Assembly: GCA_003214615.1 (NCBI GenBank) | Contig: QCLK01000001.1 | Coordinates: 1 to 64,000, forward strand | Reading direction: 5' to 3' | Length of the DNA stretch: 64,000 nt | Source of the DNA: Pelagibacteraceae bacterium AG-414-E02 | GTDB lineage: Bacteria > Pseudomonadota > Alphaproteobacteria > Pelagibacterales > Pelagibacteraceae | Shown here: positions 57,484 to 64,000 of the stretch, one piece after another | How positions within the stretch are numbered: position 1 is the first letter of the stretch | Layout: each line of letters opens with the position of its first letter | Program-made: the position numbers and the translations under genes | The notes under the pieces: model-generated | Told to the model about the DNA's origin: nothing | Databases searched by the model: none | The model's input: the letters and a program-made list of their open reading frames with translations, nothing else

Positions 57484-58110
57484 ATGCTAAAAACTTTTAT
57501 AAATTCTTTCGTATTATTTTTTATAACTATAGACACCATAGGGAATTTACCATTCTTTCTAAGTCTGACTGAGGATGCGAAATTCAAAAAAAGAACTCAG
57601 ATAGCTATAAAAAGTACAATAATAGCTTTCTTTATCTTAATTGGTTTTGCTTATATAGGAAGATATTTGCTAGAAGCTTTAGGCGTAACCCTAGATTCTT
57701 TAAAAATTGCAGGAGGAATTATCCTTATGTTTATAGCAATTGATATTCTTTTTGAAAAAAGAAAAATAAGAAGAGAAAAAAAAGTTGAAGAAGCGCTAGA
57801 TGAAAAAAGTTATGATGAAATCGTAGTCTTTCCGATAGCTATCCCTTTTATTGCTGGTCCGGCCACATTAGCCACTATAATTCTTCTAATAGGAAACTAT
57901 GCAAGTTTACCTGAATTTCATATAACAGTTATTTTGGCTTTAGTTGCAGCTTTAATTGTAAGTCTATTATTAATGATAGGTGGAAGTTATATTGTAAAAT
58001 TTTTGCCTAAACAATTTTTGCACACTACTGCTAGAGTAATGGCTTTCATACTTGCTGCTCTTGCAACACAATTTATTATAGACGGTATTAAAGCTAGCTT
58101 TAATATTTAA
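57484..58110 (+). CDS. MarC family membrane protein
   Basis: A 208-residue protein with six membrane helices. MarC features include FFITIDTIGNLPFFLSLT near the N-terminus, ALGVTLDSLKIAGGIILMFIAIDILF in the middle, and FPIAIPFIAGPATLATIILL. Despite the name the family is not proven to give antibiotic resistance; its transport substrate is unknown. Its stop lies directly against the stop of the convergent DmdA-like gene. Confidence 0.88.
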   Translation: MLKTFINSFVLFFITIDTIGNLPFFLSLTEDAKFKKRTQIAIKSTIIAFFILIGFAYIGRYLLEALGVTLDSLKIAGGIILMFIAIDILFEKRKIRREKKVEEALDEKSYDEIVVFPIAIPFIAGPATLATIILLIGNYASLPEFHITVILALVAALIVSLLLMIGGSYIVKFLPKQFLHTTARVMAFILAALATQFIIDGIKASFNI

Positions 58111-59520
58111 CTATTTATTCAGAGTTGCCAACACTTCAGCTTCACGAGTATTTGCATTGAACGACTGAGTAAAAGGTATAGGAACAACTACCGCATCAAC
58201 TGGTTTCTTGGAATATTTCTTCGGCAAATGAACCTTGTATTTTTTACCAAAATTTCCAATTGGAAATCCTTTAGCGCTTCTATGTCCTTCGTACGGAACA
58301 TATCCCATTGCAATATTTTTTTTCTTTTCTGGGTGATACCAAGGTGATGTTATATAACCTATTGGTTTTCCTCCTTTTGCATCTGAAATCAGCCAAAAGT
58401 CTGGAGCATACTCTTCTATTGGTTTTCCGCCTAGTTCTAAACCTACGAGTTGGAGTTTGTAAGGTTTTTTTCCTTGTTGAATTTCTTCTTTCATTTTTTC
58501 TAAAGCTTCTTTTCCCACATAGTCTGTTTTTTTATTCCACTCACCTTTACCAGACAAAGAAACTTGATAACCTAAGTTGCACTGAAAAGGATTGTGTTCA
58601 TTATCCATATCTTGACCCCAAGACAAAATTCCTGCTTGGATTCTTCTGTGATGTGCAGGAGCAATAACCATTAACTTATGTTTTTTTCCAGCTTTTAGAA
58701 CAGCATTCCACATATCCTCTGCGTATAACGTGGCATCACGTAGATAAATTTCATACCCTGCTTCACCAGAAAATCCTGATTGAGAAATCACACAGCTCCT
58801 GCCACCTACTTTAGCTTCTGCCAAACCATAAAAAGGCATGTTATCTAAATCAACTTGATCTCCGATTAAATCATTCAGTAATGCTTTTGATTTAGGACCT
58901 TGTATTTGTACTGGGCATGCATCTATTTCGTCTATTTCTACGTTAAATTTTTTATCAGCATTAACTCCTTGTAAATACATTCCGATATCAGAGTCGGACA
59001 AACTAAACCAAAACTCATCATCAGCTACTCTTAATAAAACTGGATCGTTTAATACGCCACCTTTATTATTACAAAGAATAACGTAACGACCTCTCATTGT
59101 TGAAATTTTAGTTGCATCACGTGTTATCACATAATCTGTAAATTTTTCAGCATCTGGTCCTTTCACACGAATTTGTCTCTCAACAGCTACATTCCACATT
59201 GTTACATGATTTTTAATTGCTGCATATTCAACCATAGCACCACCTTTTTCAGGTTTCACGTAACCTCTTGGATGGTAAACACGATTATAAACTGTAGCTC
59301 GCCAGCATCCGGCTTTCATTGATAAATGCCAGTAAGGTGATTTTCTTACTCTTGTTGAAATTAACAATTCTACTTTTGTTGGTCCGCTTTGCCTTAAATT
59401 GTAAGGTACATATCGATCAGACTGATCAACAGATGTGGCGTGTCTAACTTTATCGTAATTAACTTTTTCAGGTTTGAATGAAACTGATTTTATTTTTTTA
59501 GTTTTTTTCTTTTTAGGCAT
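58111..59520 (-). CDS. DmdA-like THF-dependent demethylase (GcvT family)
   Basis: A 469-residue GcvT-fold protein. Residues about 57-420 follow DMSP demethylase DmdA as I recall it: TRVRKSPYWHLSMKAGCWRA, MWNVAVERQIRVKGPDAEKF, TRDATKI, DEFWFSLSDSDIGMYLQGV and RIQAGILSWGQDMDNEHNPF each have close DmdA counterparts. It is about 100 residues longer, with a Lys-rich N-terminal extension (1-55) and a longer C-terminus ending VVVPIPFTQSF, also seen in LigM/DesA-type O-demethylases. It probably moves a methyl group to THF; the donor (DMSP or another methylated compound) is unsure. It overlaps the MetF-like gene by 8 bases. Confidence 0.75.
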   Translation of the reverse strand: MPKKKKTKKIKSVSFKPEKVNYDKVRHATSVDQSDRYVPYNLRQSGPTKVELLISTRVRKSPYWHLSMKAGCWRATVYNRVYHPRGYVKPEKGGAMVEYAAIKNHVTMWNVAVERQIRVKGPDAEKFTDYVITRDATKISTMRGRYVILCNNKGGVLNDPVLLRVADDEFWFSLSDSDIGMYLQGVNADKKFNVEIDEIDACPVQIQGPKSKALLNDLIGDQVDLDNMPFYGLAEAKVGGRSCVISQSGFSGEAGYEIYLRDATLYAEDMWNAVLKAGKKHKLMVIAPAHHRRIQAGILSWGQDMDNEHNPFQCNLGYQVSLSGKGEWNKKTDYVGKEALEKMKEEIQQGKKPYKLQLVGLELGGKPIEEYAPDFWLISDAKGGKPIGYITSPWYHPEKKKNIAMGYVPYEGHRSAKGFPIGNFGKKYKVHLPKKYSKKPVDAVVVPIPFTQSFNANTREAEVLATLNK

Positions 59521-60241
59521 AATTATTCTCCGTTAACCATTTGTTAGTTTCTTTAAGTCCGCCAAAAGTATAAATATGAAAATTTTTAGTAGAATTTTTT
59601 AGTTTTTCTATTATATCATTTGGATCTCTAGGTTTTAATAAATCTACAGCTTTAGTTACATTAGATTTAAGAAAATCAATTGAATTTTTTGCCCCAACAA
59701 TATTCGCAAACTTTAATAGACTACTTATTTTTAGGGGACCAGTAATTCCAACATGAACTGGTAAAGTTTGTTTAGAAATAAATTTAACTATTGGCTCAGC
59801 ATTTAATAACCACTGGGTAACTATATAATCTGCATAAGGTTTCTTATCTATCATAGCTTTTTCTAAATCCGAGTCGGATATATCAGGGGACCCATCCGGA
59901 TGTCCAGCAATTCCTATCCTCCACCCCTCAAATAATCCTGTCTCTAACAACTGCAGTGAACAATGAAAATCTCCAATGGGTTGCGCGCTACCCCCAATTA
60001 CGAGAGCTTGTTTAACTCCACCATCTTTGCATCTACCAACAAAATCTTTTAATTCAGCTAGGTTTTTTATAGAACGCGCTGGAAAATGAGGCACTGGATT
60101 AAATCCAGATTTGGCTAGTTCTATAGCCTTGTTTGCTACCTCTCTATAATCGTTACCGGGTAATAAGGTTATATAAACATCTTTTACTTTGGGCAAAACT
60201 GCTAGGTCAGTCTTCATGGTAATTTCTATTGAGAAATTCAT
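59513..60241 (-). CDS. MetF-like methylenetetrahydrofolate reductase
   Basis: A 242-residue TIM-barrel protein of the MTHFR family. Recognisable parts are VYITLLPGNDYREVANKAIELAKSG, PHFPARSI, QALVIGGSAQPIG (like the GD loop of MetF), GIAGHPDGSPDIS (like the YPEGHP loop) and DYIVTQWLLNAEPIVKFI (like the FITQ segment). It is shorter than ordinary MetF. Coupled to the DmdA-like gene, it probably oxidises the 5-methyl-THF made there to methylene-THF. ATG at 60241 or a second ATG at 60217 may be the start; neither has a strong ribosome binding site. Confidence 0.8.
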   Translation of the reverse strand: MNFSIEITMKTDLAVLPKVKDVYITLLPGNDYREVANKAIELAKSGFNPVPHFPARSIKNLAELKDFVGRCKDGGVKQALVIGGSAQPIGDFHCSLQLLETGLFEGWRIGIAGHPDGSPDISDSDLEKAMIDKKPYADYIVTQWLLNAEPIVKFISKQTLPVHVGITGPLKISSLLKFANIVGAKNSIDFLKSNVTKAVDLLKPRDPNDIIEKLKNSTKNFHIYTFGGLKETNKWLTENNYA

Positions 60242-60256
60242 AATCCACGGGATATA

Positions 60257-60281
60257 CCAGCGGACCCCCTGGAATGTCCAG
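60257..60281. promoter_or_regulatory. GC-rich dyads in divergent promoter region
   Basis: CTGGA-ATG-TCCAG (60269-60281) is a perfect 5-bp dyad, CCAG/CTGG (60257-60260 with 60269-60272) is another, and GGAC/GTCC overlaps both. They form an unusually GC-rich island in the 92-base gap between the MetF-like and Rieske genes (using the 60334 start), where an operator controlling both directions would be expected. It could instead be a coding remnant. Confidence 0.35.
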
Positions 60282-60333
60282 AGATTTTGCTTCGAATCTA
60301 TTGCCTATTTATAGGGAAATGCTAGGATTTTCT

Positions 60334-61527
60334 ATGACCAAGCTTAACGGCCAAACAAATATTTACGATATAGTAAAAAAAGAAAAGTTAGATGTTGTAA
60401 ATAAACCTATTTCTGAAGCACACGGTCTTCCAAACGAATGCTACAATAATATTGAATATACTAAAATAGAAAGAAAAAAACTTTTCGAAGATAAATGGGT
60501 TGTTGTAGGAGTTGCTAGCTCAATACCTAAACCAGGAGATGCAAAACCTTTTGATTTATTAGGAATTCCCTTAATTTTATTAAGAAATAAAAAAAATCAA
60601 GTTAAAGTTTACCATAATGTTTGTAGTCATAGAGGATATAAAATTTTACAAAAAAAGTGCTATATAAAAAATGTAATAAGATGTCCCTACCACTCCTGGT
60701 CTTATAATTTAGATGGTGAACTTGTTGCAACTCCTCACCTAGGAGGAATGGATAAACACGAATCAAAGGATTTTGACAAATCTTTAAGCGGTCTTAAAGA
60801 AGTTCGCTCCTTCATTTGGTTAGATATGATTATTGTAAATATTTCCAATAATGAAGTACCGTTTGAGAAATATATTAAACCATTAAAAGATCGATGGTCT
60901 AAGTTTTGGCCAGAAAAAGATCAAAAACTAATTAAACATTCAAATGATTTAGGTTATTTTAAATTAAAAGCAAAGTGTAATTGGAAGTTTGCTATTGAAA
61001 ATTATTGCGAAAGCTATCATTTACCTTGGGTTCATCCAGGTTTAAATAGTTATTCTAAAATTAGTGATCATTATCATATACAAGGTTTGCCAAATAGATT
61101 CGCTGGCCAAGGAACTGTTGTTTATAATCCTAGATTAAAAGGTAAAAATAAATTTCCATGTTTTCCTAATTGGCCAAAAAATAAAATAAATATAGCCGAA
61201 TATGTTGCTCTTTTTCCTAATGTAATGATGGGCGTGCATAAAGACCACTATTACGCATATTGGTTAGAACCAGTAAATCATCAACTTACCATAGAACATA
61301 TGGAAATTTATTATGTGGGTAATGAAGCAGCAAATTCAAAAAAATTTAAGAACTTAAGAAAGCAAAATTTAAAACTTTGGTATAATGTTCAATACGAGGA
61401 TGTTCATATTATAGAAGGCATGCAAGAAGGTAGAAACTCACCTTCTTATAATGGTGGAAACTTTTCACCAGTTATGGACAATCCTACTCATCATTTTCAT
61501 AAATGGGTAGCAACAAATATAGTGTAA
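60334..61527 (+). CDS. Rieske non-heme iron oxygenase, GbcA-like
   Basis: Alpha subunit of a Rieske oxygenase (397 residues from the chosen ATG at 60334, preceded by AGGA with 6-base spacing; an ATG at 60274 is also open). The [2Fe-2S] ligands are Cys97, His99, Cys117 and His120 (CSHRG, CPYHSW). The mononuclear iron ligands are His229, His234 (ENYCESYHLPWVHPG) and Asp356 (YEDVHIIEG). The pattern is that of the glycine betaine/stachydrine/carnitine monooxygenase group rather than classical ring dioxygenases. No reductase partner is in the window. First gene of a four-gene operon. Confidence 0.85.
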   Translation: MTKLNGQTNIYDIVKKEKLDVVNKPISEAHGLPNECYNNIEYTKIERKKLFEDKWVVVGVASSIPKPGDAKPFDLLGIPLILLRNKKNQVKVYHNVCSHRGYKILQKKCYIKNVIRCPYHSWSYNLDGELVATPHLGGMDKHESKDFDKSLSGLKEVRSFIWLDMIIVNISNNEVPFEKYIKPLKDRWSKFWPEKDQKLIKHSNDLGYFKLKAKCNWKFAIENYCESYHLPWVHPGLNSYSKISDHYHIQGLPNRFAGQGTVVYNPRLKGKNKFPCFPNWPKNKINIAEYVALFPNVMMGVHKDHYYAYWLEPVNHQLTIEHMEIYYVGNEAANSKKFKNLRKQNLKLWYNVQYEDVHIIEGMQEGRNSPSYNGGNFSPVMDNPTHHFHKWVATNIV

Positions 61528-62765
61528 TGAAATTTAAAAGAAAAATAATTCCTGATTCTAATTATTCTCCTGGTATCATAACTAAAAAAAGGTTGTATGA
61601 AGAAGAAATTGATTTTGATAAATTAAGATTATATCGACTAGACAGAATAAAAAATGAGTTGTCAAAAAAAGACATTGGTGCATGCATTTTATTTGATCCT
61701 GTAAATATTCGATATGCTTTGGATTCAGTAAATATGAGTATATTTACTATGCATAATTTACATCGGTATTGTTTTATTCCAGTAAATGGGCCGATAATTC
61801 TTTTTGAATTTTTTAATTGTGAACATCTGTCAAAGCACCTGAAATTAATTGACGAGATAAGACCGGGAATATCATGGGATTATTTTGCTCATGGAGATCA
61901 AGTTGAAAAGCAAATTAAAAAATGGACTGATGAAGTTCAAAATTTAATGAATCAAAATTGTGGAAAAAATAAAAGATTAGCTATTGATGTATGTAATGGA
62001 CCTGGTGTTTTAGCACTTAACAAAATTGGATTAAAAATTATTGATGCAAAAGAAATATTTGAACAAGCAAGAGTTATCAAATCTAAAGAAGAAGTTCAAT
62101 GTATGAAGGCTTCTCTTGAAGTTTGCGAAAAAGGAGTTCGGTTGATGAGAAATGAATTAAAAGCTGGCATTACAGAAGATGAACTTTGGTCTCTATTTCA
62201 TAAAACAAATATTGAAAATGGAGGTGAGTGGATTGAATGTAGAATGTTAACTTCAGGACAAAGAACAAATCCGTGGATGCAGGAAAGCAGTAATAAAGTT
62301 ATTCAACAAGGAGAAATAGTTTCTTTCGATACAGACATGGTCGGTCTTTACGGATACTGCGCTGACATCTCAAGAACTTTTGTTGTGGGTCATAAATTTA
62401 GTTCTGAACAAAAAAAATTATATAAAATGGCTACTGATCAAATAAATCATAATTCAGAATTAATTAAACCTGGTTTATCATTTAAAGAGTTTGTGCAAAA
62501 ATCTTGGAAACTTCCAGAACCTTATTATGGCAATCGTTATTCCTGTATGTTGCATGGAATCGGTTTGTGTGATGAGTGGCCAATGATTAAATATCCTACT
62601 GACGGCGGCCAACAAAGTGGGCGGTTTGAAAAAAATATGACTGTAACAGTTGAATCATACATAGGAGAAGTTGGTGGTAAAGAAGGAGTAAAATTAGAAC
62701 AACAATATATGATTGGGGAAAATGGACTTGAGCTGATGTCCCATCATCCTCTAGAGGATTTATAA
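61527..62765 (+). CDS. dddP: DddP-like M24 protein, probable DMSP lyase
   Basis: A 412-residue protein of the M24 (creatinase/prolidase) fold. The start is ATG at 61527, sharing one base with the Rieske stop (TAATG). Metal ligands are Asp268, Asp270, Asp280 (FDTDMVGLYGYCAD), His343, Glu376 and Glu391, with spacing equal or within one residue of roseobacter DddP (D295, D297, D307, H371, E406, E421 as I recall). Tyr338 and Asp349 (RYSCMLHGIGLCDEW) fit the DddP catalytic Tyr366 and Asp377. DddP cleaves DMSP to dimethyl sulfide and acrylate. A different onium substrate remains possible given the neighbours. Confidence 0.8.
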   Translation: MKFKRKIIPDSNYSPGIITKKRLYEEEIDFDKLRLYRLDRIKNELSKKDIGACILFDPVNIRYALDSVNMSIFTMHNLHRYCFIPVNGPIILFEFFNCEHLSKHLKLIDEIRPGISWDYFAHGDQVEKQIKKWTDEVQNLMNQNCGKNKRLAIDVCNGPGVLALNKIGLKIIDAKEIFEQARVIKSKEEVQCMKASLEVCEKGVRLMRNELKAGITEDELWSLFHKTNIENGGEWIECRMLTSGQRTNPWMQESSNKVIQQGEIVSFDTDMVGLYGYCADISRTFVVGHKFSSEQKKLYKMATDQINHNSELIKPGLSFKEFVQKSWKLPEPYYGNRYSCMLHGIGLCDEWPMIKYPTDGGQQSGRFEKNMTVTVESYIGEVGGKEGVKLEQQYMIGENGLELMSHHPLEDL

Positions 62766-62770
62766 TTAGA

Positions 62771-63622
62771 ATGAATAATAGATTAGAAACCATAGTAGAT
62801 CTTAAAAAATATCCAATCCAGGATTTAGATTCTCCTTTAATAAAAAAATTAATAAAAAAATGTAAAAGTGATTTAGACCAATTTAGTTGTGCTACTATTC
62901 CTAATTTTATTTTACCCAAATCATTAAAAATAATGAATACAGAGTTAGAAAAACAACTTGATGAAGTTTATATGTCAAAGCAAAGTATAAACGCATATTT
63001 ATATTCAAAAGACGATCCTTCATTACCAAAAGATCATCCAAAAAGAATATTTATGGATCGTTATAATGGATATTTGAACTCAGATGTTTTTCCGAAAAAT
63101 TCGGAAATGAAATTTCTTTATGAACAAGATGAACTTTTAAATTTTGTGTCAGCTTGCCTTGGAATATCACCGATTTACCGATGGGCCGATCCTTTAGCTT
63201 GTCATGCTTATAATGTTATGAAACCAGACGGTATTCTTCCTTGGCATTTTGATAGCTGCGAATTTACCTTAAGTTTCATGATACAAAAACCTGACAAAGG
63301 TGGAATATTTGAGTACTGCCCTAACATACGTGAACCTGGAAATGAAAAATTAGCAGAAGTTAAAAAAGTACTTGATGGAGATCGTAAAAGAGTTCGTCAA
63401 TTAAAATTAGAACCGGGTGATCTTCAAATATTTAAAGGACGTTTTACTCTTCATCGAGTCACAAAAATAGAAGGAAATCGTTCTAGATACCTTTGTATAC
63501 CAGCTTACGTGCTTGATCCTTGGAGAGTAAATACTCCAGAGCATTCTAAAGCTATATATGGGAAAATACTTCCAATTCACATTGAAAGAAATAAGCCTAG
63601 ATCTGATGGCTTGGCGGATTAA
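62771..63622 (+). CDS. Fe(II)/2-oxoglutarate dioxygenase, PhyH-like
   Basis: A 283-residue double-stranded beta-helix oxygenase. The iron triad is His159, Asp161 (LPWHFDSCEFT) and His228 (GRFTLHRVT); Arg residues in EGNRSRYL probably bind 2-oxoglutarate. The GDLQIFKGRFTLHRVTKIEG stretch is typical of a phytanoyl-CoA dioxygenase-like subgroup with unknown substrates. It lies 5 bases after the DddP-like gene and ends directly before the next ATG. A hydroxylation step on a small quaternary or carboxylic compound is inferred. Confidence 0.8.
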   Translation: MNNRLETIVDLKKYPIQDLDSPLIKKLIKKCKSDLDQFSCATIPNFILPKSLKIMNTELEKQLDEVYMSKQSINAYLYSKDDPSLPKDHPKRIFMDRYNGYLNSDVFPKNSEMKFLYEQDELLNFVSACLGISPIYRWADPLACHAYNVMKPDGILPWHFDSCEFTLSFMIQKPDKGGIFEYCPNIREPGNEKLAEVKKVLDGDRKRVRQLKLEPGDLQIFKGRFTLHRVTKIEGNRSRYLCIPAYVLDPWRVNTPEHSKAIYGKILPIHIERNKPRSDGLAD

Positions 63623-64000
63623 ATGATTAAAAAAGTATCAATTATAGGTACTGGGGTTATTGGTACCGGTTGGATTATTAGATGTTTAGCCCATAATAAA
63701 AAAGTTATCGCGTTTGATAAAGAAATTAAATTAAAAAAAAAATTAATAGTTGAGATAAAACGTGCGTGGCCTTTTATAAAAAAATTATTTAATAAAAAAA
63801 AACTTAATCTTAAAAATTTTAAATATGTCTCTACAATTGAAGAAGCTGTAAAAACCGCTGATTTTATTCAAGAATGTGCAACAGAAAATTATAATCTAAA
63901 AACAAAATTAATGAAAAATATTGGAAAATTTGCAAAACCAAATGCAATTATTTCCTCTAGTTCATCTGGATTATTACCTACAAAAATTTACTCGAAATGT
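63623..64000 (+). CDS. L-carnitine dehydrogenase-like enzyme (3' end off window)
   Basis: The frame starts with ATG immediately after the previous stop and stays open for 126 codons to the window edge. It begins MIKKVSIIGTGVIGTGWII, an NAD-binding Rossmann motif, then VSTIEEAVKTADFIQECATEN and AIISSSSSGLLPTKIYSK. The ADFIQE and SSxSGLLPT segments are those of L-carnitine 3-dehydrogenases within the 3-hydroxyacyl-CoA dehydrogenase family. That enzyme turns carnitine into 3-dehydrocarnitine, which leads to glycine betaine. A general hydroxyacyl-CoA dehydrogenase is the alternative. Confidence 0.75.
   Translation, partial: MIKKVSIIGTGVIGTGWIIRCLAHNKKVIAFDKEIKLKKKLIVEIKRAWPFIKKLFNKKKLNLKNFKYVSTIEEAVKTADFIQECATENYNLKTKLMKNIGKFAKPNAIISSSSSGLLPTKIYSKC

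Noticed and set aside
58111-59520. Naming this gene dmdA outright
   Set aside because: The core resembles DmdA, but the extra length and C-terminus differ, and I cannot verify DMSP-binding residues without an alignment.
60242-60333. Short minus-strand peptide frame reading SLDIPGGPLVYPVDYE
   Set aside because: No ATG, GTG or TTG opens it near its upstream stop and it ends after a few codons; at most a remnant, so treated as part of the control region.
60274-60333. ATG 60274 as start of the Rieske gene
   Set aside because: No ribosome binding site; ATG 60334 has AGGA at good spacing. Not fully excluded.
62596-62919. Minus-strand frame of 107 codons
   Set aside because: Antisense across the end of the DddP-like gene and start of the dioxygenase, both well supported.
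1-64000. tRNA, rRNA, CRISPR, IS or phage genes
   Set aside because: All gaps of 60 bases or more were read; none shows a cloverleaf, spaced repeats, transposase or terminal inverted repeats. Poly-A/T runs are a result of base composition.

Overview
The window looks like a piece of a streamlined alphaproteobacterial genome, most likely Pelagibacterales (SAR11) or a close relative. By eye the DNA is very AT-rich (about 30% GC) and the proteins are rich in Lys, Asn and Ile. Genes overlap by 1 to 20 bases or sit a few bases apart, and no stretch without a gene exceeds about 180 bases. The blocks have typical alphaproteobacterial order: lptF-lptG-lptD-surA-pdxA-rsmA, fabD-fabG-acpP, rpsF-rpsR-rplI-dnaB, DUF2155-NDUFA12 and DUF2066-hda. 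I saw no rRNA, tRNA, insertion sequence, prophage or CRISPR array.

Layout. 1-3.4 kb: SUF iron-sulfur operon on the minus strand (iscR, sufB, a VOC protein, sufE, sufC running off the left edge) behind a likely IscR operator. 3.5-14.3 kb: hydrolase, anmK, tyrS, a large AsmA/YhdP-like protein, mrcA-prfB (prfB keeps the programmed +1 frameshift) and rne (catalytic part only, zinc-link cysteines missing). 14.3-26.4 kb: thiS-thiG, aroQ-accB-accC, DUF2155, NDUFA12, a free-standing class II ribonucleotide reductase tail domain, aspS, hda, DUF2066, purM-purN, ndk, pepA. 26.5-43.6 kb: LPS transport and outer-membrane biogenesis, pdxA, rsmA, gmk, fatty-acid initiation, ribosomal proteins with dnaB, an MMPL protein, cvpA-purF. 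43.6-50.3 kb: BamB-like and TPR envelope proteins, panB, rlmE, pssA-psd, icd.

50.3-64 kb is the accessory-looking part and the most interesting. It holds a complete electron route for N-methyl oxidation: a dimethylglycine/sarcosine dehydrogenase, EtfB, EtfA and ETF:quinone oxidoreductase in one minus-strand operon. Next come a DmdA-like tetrahydrofolate-dependent demethylase and a MetF-like reductase, overlapping in one operon. Divergent from these is a tight plus-strand operon: a GbcA-like Rieske oxygenase, an M24-family protein with every DddP (DMSP lyase) metal and catalytic residue I can recall, a 2-oxoglutarate dioxygenase, and the start of an L-carnitine-dehydrogenase-like gene. Together they suggest a neighbourhood for breaking down methylated onium compounds (DMSP, glycine betaine, carnitine or relatives) and sending methyl groups to folate and electrons to ubiquinone. 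Substrates are inferred from family resemblance, not shown by sequence.
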